Positions 48,479 through 56,614 of a stretch of DNA of 64,000 nucleotides are shown piece by piece (position 1 is the first letter of the stretch; each line of letters opens with the position of its first letter). The DNA comes from Nocardioides pocheonensis. Its GTDB lineage: Bacteria; Actinomycetota; Actinomycetes; Propionibacteriales; Nocardioidaceae. The notes under the pieces were generated by a model. That model worked only from the letters and a program-made list of their open reading frames with translations, was not told where the DNA came from and made no database searches. The position numbers and the translations under genes are program-made. The stretch is from assembly GCF_003725535.1 (NCBI RefSeq), contig NZ_RJSF01000019.1, positions 360,301-424,300 of the forward strand, given 5' to 3'.

Positions 48479-49096
48479 ATGGTGGACGAGACGGCCGCGC
48501 ACGTGCGGGTGGGTCTGACCGGTGGCATCGCGACGGGCAAGAGCACCGTGTCGGCGATCCTGCGTGAGCTCGGTGCGGTCGTGATCGACGCCGATGCGCT
48601 CGCCCGAGAGGTGGTCGCCAAGGGCACGCCGGGGCTCGCGGCCGTGGTGGAGGAGTTCGGGCCCGAGCTGCTCACGCCCGAGGGCGACCTGGATCGCGCC
48701 GCGATGGGGGCGCTGGTCTTCGACGACGAGGCGGCGCGACGCCGGCTCGAGGCGATCGTGCACCCCCTCGTGTTCGAGCGGATCGTCGAGCTCGAGACCC
48801 ACGCACCGGCCGGCGCTGTTGTGGTCCACGACATCCCGCTGCTCGCCGAGAGCGGGCGTGCCGACACTTTCGACGCGGTCGTGGTGGTCGACGCACCGCA
48901 GGACGTCCAGGTCGAGCGCATGGTCCGCGACCGCGGCTGGACGGAGGCGGACGCGTTGGCGAGGATCGCGGCGCAGGCGACCCCCGGGGACCGGCGAGCG
49001 ATCGCGACGTACCTGATCGAGAACACCGGTAGCCGTGAGGAGCTCCGCCGCCAGGTCGAGAAGATCTACGCCGAACTGCGCGATCTGCGCTCCTGA
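48479..49096 (+). CDS. coaE: Dephospho-CoA kinase
   Basis: CoaE phosphorylates the 3'-hydroxyl of dephospho-CoA, the last step of CoA synthesis. The 205-residue protein has the P-loop VGLTGGIATGKSTVS, the family phrase VIDADALAREVVAKGTPG, VHPLVFERI and VVVHDIPLLAESG. Length is normal for the single-domain bacterial enzyme; mycobacterial CoaE carries an extra C-terminal domain that is absent. The downstream start ATG 48479 was chosen for the leaderless -10 box and the normal short lead into the P-loop. rpsA and coaE are near neighbours in M. tuberculosis as well. Confidence 0.94.
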   Translation: MVDETAAHVRVGLTGGIATGKSTVSAILRELGAVVIDADALAREVVAKGTPGLAAVVEEFGPELLTPEGDLDRAAMGALVFDDEAARRRLEAIVHPLVFERIVELETHAPAGAVVVHDIPLLAESGRADTFDAVVVVDAPQDVQVERMVRDRGWTEADALARIAAQATPGDRRAIATYLIENTGSREELRRQVEKIYAELRDLRS

Positions 49097-49157
49097 TCTG
49101 GCGCGAACACCGGGTCGTACCGCAGGATGTGCGGAATCCCACCACTCGGAGGTCTCG

Positions 49158-50234
49158 ATGCTCGGTGCTCGTCCCGCGGTCCGCACGGCCGTGTCCCTGT
49201 CCCTCGCCCTGGCGTCCGGAGGCGCCCTCGTCCTGGCCTCGCCCGCCGGCGCGACCAAGGGCGGCAGCGGCTCCTCGACCGGCACGGCACGCATCTTCAT
49301 GGTCAACCCGGTGCAGTCGAGCGGCGACCAGTCGCTGACCGACCAGAACGACTCGGCCACCGCCGTGCCGGCGGACGACTACGCGGTCGCGCAGCTGCGC
49401 AACCTCGACGGCTCCGGCTACCTGCGCGGCGCCTGGGTGACCGTCGACTCGGCGACCGGCACACCGGCGTACAGCACGACCAACACGTTCCTCTACGACC
49501 GCAGCCAGGACCAGTTCGAGCAGGTGATGGCCTACTTCTGGGTCAACCAGGCCCAGGAGTACCTGCAGTCACTCGGTTTCGGGACGACCCTGCCCGGCAT
49601 CGTGCACCAGTCCTTCGACGTGAAGATCGACCAGTACGGCGGCGACAACTCCTACCAGACCGACAAGCCCTACCGGATCCGGCTCGGCAAGGGCGGCGTC
49701 GACGACGCCGAGGACGCGGAGGTGATCGTCCACGAGTACGGCCACGCCGTGCACGCCTCGCAGGTGCCCGGCTTCGGGCAGAGCGAGGAGGCCGGCTCGA
49801 TCGGCGAGGCGTGGGGCGACTACTTCGCCGTCACCGTGGGCCTCGCGGCGGCCCGGCAGTACGGCTGGCCGGTCAACGCCGACCCGTCGTGCCCGATGGA
49901 CTGGGACTCGACGTCCTACACCGACGCCCCGCACTGCATCCGCAGCTTCCACACGGACATGACCGTCGCCGACAAGTCCGGTGAGGTCCACCACGACGGG
50001 CAGATCTGGAGCCAGGCGCTCTGGGAGATCCGTCAGGGGTACGTCGGGCTGCGCCTGAGCACGGCGCGCTGGGACACGACGCTCGTGGACTCCCAGTTCG
50101 ACTACGCGCCGGACACGTCGTTCTCGGCCGCGGCGAGGGCGACGTACCTCACGGCGCTGGCCCGCGACGGGCAGAAGGCGGCCGATCTGGTCCGCTCACG
50201 GTTCGCAGCCCGGGGGATCACCTTCACCGTCTGA
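49158..50234 (+). CDS. Secreted M36 (fungalysin)-like metalloprotease
   Basis: The 358-residue protein has a signal peptide (ALASGGALVLASPAGA, cleavage expected near residue 32) and a zinc protease core: HEYGH at about 192 in VIVHEYGHAVH, and the third ligand region EEAGSIGEAWGDYFA, where fungalysin-type enzymes place a Glu. It lacks the long propeptide of fungal M36 enzymes. It probably degrades protein outside the cell. GGAGG precedes the ATG by 5 nt. A 16-bp terminator follows. Confidence 0.8.
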   Translation: MLGARPAVRTAVSLSLALASGGALVLASPAGATKGGSGSSTGTARIFMVNPVQSSGDQSLTDQNDSATAVPADDYAVAQLRNLDGSGYLRGAWVTVDSATGTPAYSTTNTFLYDRSQDQFEQVMAYFWVNQAQEYLQSLGFGTTLPGIVHQSFDVKIDQYGGDNSYQTDKPYRIRLGKGGVDDAEDAEVIVHEYGHAVHASQVPGFGQSEEAGSIGEAWGDYFAVTVGLAAARQYGWPVNADPSCPMDWDSTSYTDAPHCIRSFHTDMTVADKSGEVHHDGQIWSQALWEIRQGYVGLRLSTARWDTTLVDSQFDYAPDTSFSAAARATYLTALARDGQKAADLVRSRFAARGITFTV

Positions 50235-50252
50235 GGCACCCGAGACGACGAA

Positions 50253-50288
50253 CGAGCGCGACGTCACCGGGTGGTGACGTCGCGCTCG
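50253..50288. terminator. Bidirectional terminator between the protease and the sigma factor gene
   Basis: CGAGCGCGACGTCACC pairs perfectly with GGTGACGTCGCGCTCG across GGGT, a 16-bp stem 18 nt after the protease stop. The opposing sigma factor gene ends 22 bp further on. Confidence 0.8.
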
Positions 50289-50310
50289 CCGGGGGATCGG
50301 GTGGGTCGTC

Positions 50311-51258
50311 TCAGGCGGCCAGGTCGGGGTCCGCGAGCCGACGCAGCTTGGCGATCGCCTCGCGCTCGAGCTGGCGCACCCGCTCGGCCGAGATCCCGTG
50401 CCGGGCGCCGATGTCGGCGAGCTTGTGCTGGCGTCCGTCGACCAGCCCGTACCGCGACCGGACGATGTCCGCCGAGCGCTCGTCCAGATGGTCCACCAGC
50501 GTGTTGAGCCGGTCGCGCGCCTCGGTGTCCAGCACGGTGAGGTCGGGACCCGGTGCGCTCTCCTGGGCGATGAGGTCGCCGAGCGAGGTGTCGCCGTCGA
50601 CGTCGAGCGGGGTGTCCAGGCTGACGTGGTCGCGTCCCCAGCTCATCAGGTCCAGGACGCGGTCGATGTCCATACCGAGCTCGGTGGCGATCTCCTGCGG
50701 CTCCGGCTCGCGCCCGAGCTGGCGCTCGAGCGTGCGGCGCGCCGAGGACACCTGGTTGAGCTCCTCGACGACGTGGACCGGCAGCCGGACGACGCGCGCC
50801 TGCTGCGCGATGCCGCGCGTGATCGCCTGGCGCACCCACCAGGTGGCGTAGGTGGAGAACTTGTAGCCCTTGGCGTAGTCGAACTTCTCGACGGCGCGGA
50901 TCAGGCCGGTGTTGCCCTCCTGGATGAGGTCGAGCATCGGCATCGCGCTCCGGCCGTACTTGCGGGCGATCGACACCACCAGGCGCAGGTTGGCGTTGAT
51001 GAAGCGCTGCATCGCGCGCTCGCCCTCCTCGACCAGCCACTCGAGCTCGGCCTGGGAGGCGTTGCCGGGCGCACCACCCTTGCGGCGACCGACCCGGCCC
51101 TCCTCCAGCAGCCTGGAGGCGAACAGGCCCGCCTCGATCGCCTTCGACAGCTCGACCTCCGTGGCGGCGTCGAGCAGCGGCGTACGCGCGATCTCGTCGA
51201 GGTAGAGGCCGACGCTGTCGCGGCCCTCGATCTCGCGCTCCGTGCGACTTGTGGTCAC
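50311..51258 (-). CDS. sigB: Group 2 RNA polymerase sigma factor (SigB/HrdD-like)
   Basis: The 315-residue protein carries sigma-70 regions 1.2 to 4.2 without a long N-terminal extension: SVGLYLDEIARTPLL (1.2), the 2.3-2.4 segment [34 protein letters not shown], and the 4.2 helix-turn-helix LADIGARHGISAERVRQLEREAIAKLR. Region 2.4 nearly equals that of the primary sigma 11 kb away, so both should use similar -10 boxes. Such group 2 sigmas usually serve stress or stationary phase. GGGAGG precedes GTG 51258. An inverted repeat (51282-51304) upstream could bind a regulator. Confidence 0.9.
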   Translation of the reverse strand: MTTSRTEREIEGRDSVGLYLDEIARTPLLDAATEVELSKAIEAGLFASRLLEEGRVGRRKGGAPGNASQAELEWLVEEGERAMQRFINANLRLVVSIARKYGRSAMPMLDLIQEGNTGLIRAVEKFDYAKGYKFSTYATWWVRQAITRGIAQQARVVRLPVHVVEELNQVSSARRTLERQLGREPEPQEIATELGMDIDRVLDLMSWGRDHVSLDTPLDVDGDTSLGDLIAQESAPGPDLTVLDTEARDRLNTLVDHLDERSADIVRSRYGLVDGRQHKLADIGARHGISAERVRQLEREAIAKLRRLADPDLAA

Positions 51259-51281
51259 GGCCGCCTCCCAATCTGTTCCAG

Positions 51282-51304
51282 GTGAACCCGAGGTTCTGGT
51301 TCAC
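51282..51304. promoter_or_regulatory. Inverted repeat upstream of the SigB-like gene
   Basis: GTGAACC and GGTTCAC form a perfect 7-bp dyad with a 9-nt spacer, 24 bp before the sigma factor GTG. A second, looser dyad CACACG/CGTGTG follows at about 51302-51320. Either could be an operator or part of the promoter. Confidence 0.4.
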
Positions 51305-51444
51305 ACGTTCAACGCGTGTGCCCGGCTGAGGATTCCCGTCCGGGTCCGTGCCTTCTGACAGGTACGACGACCGGCAGGTACCCGAAGTTGCCGGGCCGAT
51401 GAGGTTCTCAGCGACTTCTCAGTAGACGGACCACACTGGGTGCC

Positions 51445-52182
51445 ATGAGTGCACCCGGAGGTGGTTCGGAGCGGGCGTCCCGACGGATCGATCTCAACGC
51501 CGATCTCGGCGAAGGGATCACCGACGACGCCGGCCTGCTCGAGGTGGTCACCAGCGCGAACGTCGCCTGCGGCTTCCACGCCGGCGACGCGGTCGTGATG
51601 CGGGAGGTCTGCGCCGGCGCGGCCGAGCGCGGTGTCGTCGTCGGCGCGCAGGTCTCCTACCTGGACCGCGAGGGCTTCGGCCGGCGCCGGATGGACGTCG
51701 CGGGTGACCTGCTCGCCCGCTGGGTCCTCGAGCAGGTCGAGGCGCTGCGGGCGCAGGCAGCGAGCGCCGGCATCGAGGTGGCCTACGTCAAGCCGCACGG
51801 CGCGCTCTACAACCGGGCCGTGGACGACGAGGAGCACGCCGTGGCCGTCCTCGAGGGCAGTGGCTCGCTGCCGGTCCTGGGCCTCCCCGGATCCGTCCTG
51901 CTCGAGCTGGCCCGGCAGGCCGGGCGGACGGTGGTTCCCGAGGGGTTCCCCGACCGCGGCTACACCGCCGACGGGCGGCTGGTGCCGCGTGACCGGGCGG
52001 GCGCCCTGGTCGAGGGGGCCGAGCAGGTCGCCCGGAACGCCGTCGCGTTCGCCGAGGCGGGGGTGGTGCGCACGGTGTGCGTGCACGGCGACTCCCCGGA
52101 CGCCGTACAGACTGCGCGCACGGTGCGGCGCCGGCTGGAGGACGCCGGCTGTCTGGTCCGCCCCTGGCACGACGTTGACTAG
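51445..52182 (+). CDS. pxpA: 5-oxoprolinase subunit A (LamB/YcsF family)
   Basis: PxpA works with PxpB and PxpC to open 5-oxoproline (pyroglutamate) to glutamate with ATP. The 245-residue protein has the hallmark RIDLNADLGEGITDD, ANVACGFHAGDAVVM, AQVSYLDREGFGRR, VKPHGALYN and CVHGDSPDAV. CACACT lies 7 nt before the ATG, a weak leaderless signal. Unlike many genomes, pxpA is separated from pxpB by 450 bp of non-coding DNA, although the order A-B-C is kept. Confidence 0.92.
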   Translation: MSAPGGGSERASRRIDLNADLGEGITDDAGLLEVVTSANVACGFHAGDAVVMREVCAGAAERGVVVGAQVSYLDREGFGRRRMDVAGDLLARWVLEQVEALRAQAASAGIEVAYVKPHGALYNRAVDDEEHAVAVLEGSGSLPVLGLPGSVLLELARQAGRTVVPEGFPDRGYTADGRLVPRDRAGALVEGAEQVARNAVAFAEAGVVRTVCVHGDSPDAVQTARTVRRRLEDAGCLVRPWHDVD

Positions 52183-52266
52183 CCGGTTGTCCACAGGAGC
52201 CTGTGGGCAATCCTGTGGAAACAGCCCGGAATTGTGGATCCGCACGGGGTTTCTGTGGACAACCGG
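52183..52266. repeat. Cluster of DnaA-box-like sequences within a 14-bp inverted repeat
   Basis: CCGGTTGTCCACAG (52183-52196) and CTGTGGACAACCGG (52253-52266) are exact reverse complements; each holds a perfect actinobacterial DnaA box TTGTCCACA (52187-52195, and 52254-52262 on the other strand). Between them are TGTGGGCAA (52202-52210), TGTGGAAAC (52214-52222) and TGTGGATCC (52233-52241), weaker boxes all in one orientation. An A-rich stretch follows (52274-52303). dnaA and dnaN are not near, so this is not an obvious origin; a DnaA-titration or DnaA-regulated site is likely. As RNA the outer repeat would also form a stem. Confidence 0.65.
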
Positions 52267-52330
52267 GGCGGGCGAAAAAAGTGCCGGAAAAACCTTCCGA
52301 AAACCCTTGCGCGGGGTGGCCTGGGTCACG

Positions 52331-52530
52331 TAGAAATCTCTCACCGCCTCCCGCAAGGGAAGCGGGGATCGGTCAAGATCCGCAGGATCCACCCGGTGGG
52401 GCAACCCGCCGGAAAGCCGCCAGGTGATGGGGCTGGCTGGGTCCGAGGGTCGCGGCCGGTGAGGAACAGTTCATCACCACTGATCCACCTTGTAGGGCCC
52501 GCGAAACTCATACTTTCGCGGGCCCTACAC
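52331..52530 (+). ncRNA. Candidate structured RNA between pxpA and pxpB
   Basis: A possible promoter (TTGCGC 52307-52312, 18-bp spacer, TAGAAA 52331-52336) precedes a run of stems: TCCCGC/GCGGGG, GGATC/GATCC, and CCGGTGGG-GCAA-CCCGCCGG (52393-52412), a hairpin with a GNRA tetraloop, itself enclosed by a GGATCC/GGGTCC pairing. It ends with the hairpin at 52491-52529. No open frame fits. I do not recognise a known riboswitch or RNA family. The region might instead be only a spacer with chance structure. Confidence 0.35.
52491..52529 (+). terminator. 16-bp terminator-like hairpin upstream of pxpB
   Basis: TGTAGGGCCCGCGAAA pairs perfectly with TTTCGCGGGCCCTACA around the 7-nt loop CTCATAC. No T-tract follows on the + strand. 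It lies about 100 bp before pxpB, which seems to have its own promoter, so the hairpin probably ends an upstream transcript. Confidence 0.7.
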
Positions 52531-52620
52531 CCATTTCCGGTGCTTTTCCGAAATGCGTTCCCGCGGGATTCTTCGGCGATTCTCGAGCGTCGGCGATCTG
52601 CACGCGAGGCGAGGGCCCGC

Positions 52621-52626
52621 GATACT
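52621..52626 (+). promoter_or_regulatory. -10 box of pxpB, apparently leaderless
   Basis: GATACT is 6 nt before ATG 52633, matching the arrangement at coaE. This sets the start of pxpB despite a long open frame upstream. Confidence 0.5.
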
Positions 52627-52632
52627 GCAGCC

Positions 52633-53247
52633 ATGCAGGTGCGGCGGGTCGGGGAGCGTGCGCTGCTCGTCGAGTGCGCGGACCTCGGCGAGGTGACGGC
52701 GACGTACGCCGTGCTGCGCGACCGGCAGGCAGAGCTCGCGGTCACCGATCTCGTGCCGGCGGCCCGCACGGTGCTCCTGGACGGCGTGGTGGACGTCGAG
52801 TCGGTCGCCGCCCTGCTCGAGGGGCTGCCACCGCAGGCCGGGGATCTCGACCCGGGTCCGCGCCGCATGGTGGAGATCCCCGTCACGTACGACGGTCCGG
52901 ACCTCGCCGAGGTGGCGCGCCAGTGGAGCGTCGAGGAGGCCGAGGTCGTGCGGATCCACACGACGACCGAGTTCGTGGTGGCGTTCTGCGGGTTCGCGCC
53001 CGGCTTCGCCTACTGCACCGGGCTGCCCGACGCGCTGGCGGTGCGCCGACGTGCCGAACCGCGGAGCCGGGTGCCCGCGGGCTCCGTGGCCCTGGCGGGC
53101 GAGTTCGCGAGCGTGTACCCGTCCGCGTCGCCCGGTGGCTGGCAGCTGATCGGGTCCACGGCCATCCCGGTCTGGCGCCCTGAGGCGGAGCCCCCGGCGC
53201 TGCTGGAGCCGGGGACCACGGTGAGGTTCCGCGATGCCGGGACCTGA
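52633..53247 (+). CDS. pxpB: 5-oxoprolinase subunit B (KipI family)
   Basis: PxpB is one half of the catalytic pair PxpBC. The 204 residues begin MQVRRVGERALLVECADL, a normal start for the family, and contain VEIPVTYDGPDLAEVA and the conserved FVVAFCGFAPGFAYCTGLP with PSASPGGWQLIG near the end. In Bacillus the homologue KipI inhibits the KinA sporulation kinase; no such kinase is expected here. Its 3' end overlaps pxpC by 14 nt. Confidence 0.9.
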   Translation: MQVRRVGERALLVECADLGEVTATYAVLRDRQAELAVTDLVPAARTVLLDGVVDVESVAALLEGLPPQAGDLDPGPRRMVEIPVTYDGPDLAEVARQWSVEEAEVVRIHTTTEFVVAFCGFAPGFAYCTGLPDALAVRRRAEPRSRVPAGSVALAGEFASVYPSASPGGWQLIGSTAIPVWRPEAEPPALLEPGTTVRFRDAGT

Positions 53248-54103
53248 GCAGGTCGCCGCCGCCATCGAGGTCCTCGACCCCGGTGCGCTCACCACGGTGC
53301 AGGACACAGGCCGGCCCGGGTGGGCGCACCTGGGGGTCCCGCGTGCCGGCGCGCTCGACGAGCCCGCGCTGCGGCTGGCCAACCGGCTGGTGGGCAACCA
53401 GGAGGCTGCCGCCGGCCTGGAGACGACGCTGACCGGCGCGGTCGTCCGGCTGACCCGGGCCACCTCGTTCGCGGTCACGGGAGCCCGGTGCGACGTGCAC
53501 GTCGACGGACGGGCCGTGGGCTGGGGCGCCACGCACGCGGTGCGGCCGGGCGCCGAGGTGCGCGTCGGCCCGGCACACGAGGGGGTCCGGACCTACGTCG
53601 CCGTGGCCGGCGGGATCGACCTGCCGTCCGTCCTCGGATCCCGTTCGGCCGACCTGCTCTCGGGGCTCGGGCCGGCACCTCTGCGGGTCGGCGACCTCCT
53701 GCCGCTCGGACCGCCTCGGAGGGCCCGGCACGGCTCGGAAGCCGTCCCGCACCCGCCGCGAGGCATCCTGCGGATCCGCCTCGGGCCGCGCGCCGACTGG
53801 TTCACCACCGCGGCGCTCGAGGCGCTGGACGGGGCGACGTACACGGTCTCGGCCGAGTCCAACCGGATCGGCCTGCGGCTGGCGGGACCGGTGGTCGCCC
53901 GGGCCCGCGACGAGGAGCTGCCCACCGAGGGCATGGTGCTGGGCGCCGTGCAGGTGCCGCCCAGCGGTCAGCCGATCGTGTTCCTGAACGACCACCCGAC
54001 CACCGGCGGGTACCCGGTCGTGGCGGTGGTCGTGGCCGAGGACCTGCCGGTCTGCGCGCAGGCCCGGCCGGGCAGCTCGCTCACCCTTCGGGTGGTTCGC
54101 TGA
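53234..54103 (+). CDS. pxpC: 5-oxoprolinase subunit C (KipA family)
   Basis: The 289-residue protein is the biotin-dependent-carboxylase-like domain partner of PxpB, with VLDPGALTTVQDTGRPGWAHLGVPRAGALDE at the start, TYVAVAGGIDLP in the middle and the conserved SNRIGLRLAGP and EGMVLGAVQVPPSGQPIVFLNDHPTTGGYPVVAVV toward the end. Together with PxpA and PxpB it hydrolyses 5-oxoproline. The ATG overlaps pxpB. Its last 23 bp overlap the convergent dinB gene, so the two mRNAs have complementary 3' ends. Confidence 0.92.
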   Translation: MPGPEQVAAAIEVLDPGALTTVQDTGRPGWAHLGVPRAGALDEPALRLANRLVGNQEAAAGLETTLTGAVVRLTRATSFAVTGARCDVHVDGRAVGWGATHAVRPGAEVRVGPAHEGVRTYVAVAGGIDLPSVLGSRSADLLSGLGPAPLRVGDLLPLGPPRRARHGSEAVPHPPRGILRIRLGPRADWFTTAALEALDGATYTVSAESNRIGLRLAGPVVARARDEELPTEGMVLGAVQVPPSGQPIVFLNDHPTTGGYPVVAVVVAEDLPVCAQARPGSSLTLRVVR

Positions 54104-55415
54104 CCTGAGGGGAGTAGGGACGCAGCTCGGGGTCGTCGGCCGCGAGGCTCAGCACGCGGCCCGGGGGAGTATCGGCGGTCTCGAAGCGCACCGTGACCAC
54201 CCCGCGCCCGGCACCCCACACCCACCCGCGGCCGTGGACGTCGTGCTCGACGTCCATGCCCGGTGCCCAGACGCGACGGTGCGAGAGGCGCGCGAGCACC
54301 GTCTCGGTCTCCTCGTCGAAGGGGTCGGTCTCGTCCGGCTCCTGGTCGGCGAACAGGTCGTCCTGGATCCAGTCGGCCAGTCCGGAAACGCCGACCCCGA
54401 GCAGCCGGACACCGCCGGAGGTGTCGACGTCGCCGAGCAGCGAGCGGGCCACGCGGGCCACCGTGCGGGCGTCGTCGGTCGGCCCCGGCAGGGTCGCGGA
54501 GCGGGTGTGGGTCGAGAAGTCGTGGAGCCGGACCTTCACCGTCACCGTGCGACCCGACAGCCGTGCCTTCTGCAGCCGCTCGGTGACCTTGCCGGCCTGG
54601 CGGTCCAGCAGGGCGGCGAGCAACCGGCGGTCCACGTGGTCGGTGTCGTAGGTGTCCTCCACGCTGACCGACTTCGCCTCCCGCTCGGCCACGACGGGGC
54701 GGTCGTCCTGGGCGCGTGCGAGCAGGTAGAGGCTCCGGCCGTGTGACCGGCCCACGACCCGCACCAGCTCGTCCTCGCTGATCTGCTCGAGCTCGGCGAC
54801 GGTGTGCACGCCGATCCGGCGCAGGCTCTCCGCGGTTGCGGGCCCGACTCCCGGGATCACCGTGACCTGCATGGGCCGGAGGAGGTCACGCTCGTTGCCC
54901 GGTGCCACCACCACCAGTCCGTCGGGCTTGTCGAGGTCGCTGGCGATCTTCGCGATGAACTTGCTGGTGCCGACCCCGACGGAGCCGGTGAGGCCGCCGG
55001 TGACCTCCCGCACGCGCGCCTTGAGGTCACGTGCGAACGCGCTCACCGCGGTCACCGAGTGGTCGGGCAGGTCCGCCTCCGCGAGGTCCACGAAGGCCTC
55101 GTCGAGCGAGAGCGGCTCCACGAGCGGGCTGATCCCGCGCAGCAGCGCCATGACCGCGCGACTGGTCTCGCGGTAGGCGTGGAACCGACCGGTCAGGAAG
55201 GCGGCGTTCGGGCACCGGCGACGCGCCTCCGCCGTCGGCATCGCCGAGTGCACACCGAAGGCGCGGGCCTCGTACGACGCCGTCGAGACCACGCCCCGAC
55301 CGCCGACCCCGCCGACCACCACCGGCTTGCCGCGCAACGACGGCTTGTCGCGCTGCTCCACCGCGGCGAAGAACGCGTCGAGGTCGACGTGCAGGATCGT
55401 CGGCTCGGCGCGCAC
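54081..55415 (-). CDS. dinB: DNA polymerase IV (Y-family)
   Basis: This translesion polymerase of 444 residues has the palm motif HVDLDAFFAAVEQ, the steric and fingers region KPVVVGG...VVSTASYEARAFGVHSAMPTAEA, the catalytic SLDEAFVDL, then the thumb helix-hairpin VIPGVGPATAESLRRIG and the little finger. The C terminus is about 90 residues longer than E. coli DinB and lacks a clear beta-clamp motif in the last residues, although QDDLF at the start of that tail resembles one. GTG 55415 was chosen because TACGAT lies 6 nt before it, a leaderless arrangement. No LexA box is apparent in the short upstream stretch. Confidence 0.92.
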   Translation of the reverse strand: MRAEPTILHVDLDAFFAAVEQRDKPSLRGKPVVVGGVGGRGVVSTASYEARAFGVHSAMPTAEARRRCPNAAFLTGRFHAYRETSRAVMALLRGISPLVEPLSLDEAFVDLAEADLPDHSVTAVSAFARDLKARVREVTGGLTGSVGVGTSKFIAKIASDLDKPDGLVVVAPGNERDLLRPMQVTVIPGVGPATAESLRRIGVHTVAELEQISEDELVRVVGRSHGRSLYLLARAQDDRPVVAEREAKSVSVEDTYDTDHVDRRLLAALLDRQAGKVTERLQKARLSGRTVTVKVRLHDFSTHTRSATLPGPTDDARTVARVARSLLGDVDTSGGVRLLGVGVSGLADWIQDDLFADQEPDETDPFDEETETVLARLSHRRVWAPGMDVEHDVHGRGWVWGAGRGVVTVRFETADTPPGRVLSLAADDPELRPYSPQVSEPPEG

Positions 55416-55421
55416 CCGGGC

Positions 55422-55427
55422 ATCGTA
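55422..55427 (-). promoter_or_regulatory. -10 box of dinB, apparently leaderless
   Basis: On the - strand TACGAT is followed by 6 nt and then GTG 55415. There is no Shine-Dalgarno. The 114-bp gap to the divergent DUF4192 gene holds no other obvious signal. Confidence 0.5.
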
Positions 55428-55529
55428 CGGCGGGCCGGTTGGCGCCCACCCCGGGCGAGCGCGGCCCGCCTTCCACAGCGCTCGACGACGTCGCTGCGCC
55501 ACACCGGCGGGGCCGGTGGAGTGGCTCGC

Positions 55530-56549
55530 ATGACGCAGCCGAGGAAGACCTTCACCGCCCGCAGCCCCCTCGACCTGGTGGCCGCGGTGCCCTACGTGCT
55601 CGGGTTCCATCCGCGCGACTCGGTGGTGCTGCTCACCTTCGGGGCCGGCGAGGCTCCTCATGCCCGTGTCGACCTGCCGACTGCGGAGGACGCGCAGCGC
55701 GAGGTCGTCGAGCTCCTCGCCGAGGTCGTCGAGCGGCACCGGGTCGAGCGGGTCGCGCTCCTGATCTACACGGCCGATCCCTGGCTGGCCGCGACCTTCC
55801 ACGACGCCGCGCTCCCGGTCTTCGTCGGCCGGGGCGTGGGGGTCGTCGACGTGCTGCGCGTGGGTGACGAGCGGGTGCACGCGGCCGGTGACCCGGACGA
55901 TCCCGGCACGACGTACGACCTCAGCGTGCACCCGTTCACCGCCGAGCAGGTCGTGGACGGCGTCGTGGTCGAGAGCAGCCGCGACGCGCTCGCTGCGACC
56001 CTGCAGTGCGCGGACGAGGACGACGCGCTGGCGGTGGTGGCGGCGGCCGAGGAGTTCGGGGCCGGCTTCGAGGGCCTGCCGGCGTTCCTGACGGTCCAGG
56101 GCGTCTGCGAGACCGTGACAGACCACGCGCGGTGGGTGCAGCGCACGATCCGGCGACACCTGCGCACGGGTCGGCCGCTCGCTCCCGAGGACGCCGGGCG
56201 GTTGCTGGCGCTCGTCGACGGCGTACCGCTGCGCGACGTCGCCTGGGCGGAGATGTCGCGCGCCGAGGCGTCCCGGCACGTCGAGCTGTGGCGTGACCTG
56301 GTCCGGAGGTGTCCGCGAGACCTGCTTCCCGCAGCCGCGTCACTGCTGGCCTTCGCGGCCTGGCTGGCGGGTCAGGGTGCGCTCGCGTGGTGCGCCCTGG
56401 ACCGCTGCCTCGAGGTCGATGCCGACTACTCGATGGCCGACTGCATCGCCCACCTGCTGGCGGGCGCCGTGCCTCCGAGCGCCTGGACGCCGATCGCCGA
56501 GGACGAGCTGCCGGCCTTCTGGTCACCTCCCGACCTGGAAGCCTCCTGA
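55530..56549 (+). CDS. DUF4192 family protein
   Basis: The 339-residue protein matches DUF4192, a family common in actinobacteria and of unknown function. It starts with RKTFTARSPLDLVAAVPYVLGFHPRDSVVLLTF, a hallmark of the family, and ends with a helical part containing LLAFAAWLAGQGALAWCALDRC and DADYSMADCIAHLLAGAVPPSAW. ATG 55530 follows GGTGGAG by 8 nt. It is divergent from dinB. Confidence 0.85.
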   Translation: MTQPRKTFTARSPLDLVAAVPYVLGFHPRDSVVLLTFGAGEAPHARVDLPTAEDAQREVVELLAEVVERHRVERVALLIYTADPWLAATFHDAALPVFVGRGVGVVDVLRVGDERVHAAGDPDDPGTTYDLSVHPFTAEQVVDGVVVESSRDALAATLQCADEDDALAVVAAAEEFGAGFEGLPAFLTVQGVCETVTDHARWVQRTIRRHLRTGRPLAPEDAGRLLALVDGVPLRDVAWAEMSRAEASRHVELWRDLVRRCPRDLLPAAASLLAFAAWLAGQGALAWCALDRCLEVDADYSMADCIAHLLAGAVPPSAWTPIAEDELPAFWSPPDLEAS

Positions 56550-56608
56550 CCGGGCGCCTTCCCGGCCCGAGAGGCCTTGGGCCCTGTCCTCCGCCATGGA
56601 CCTGCCTC

Positions 56609-56614
56609 TAGGGT
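56609..56614 (+). promoter_or_regulatory. -10 box of the GCS2-type ligase gene, apparently leaderless
   Basis: TAGGGT is 6 nt before ATG 56621, with no Shine-Dalgarno. It repeats the exact hexamer seen at pyk, polA and the 24.6-kb divergent promoters. Confidence 0.55.

Noticed and set aside
52183-52303. Chromosomal origin of replication
   Set aside because: DnaA boxes are present, but an actinobacterial oriC lies between dnaA and dnaN with many more boxes. None of those genes is here.
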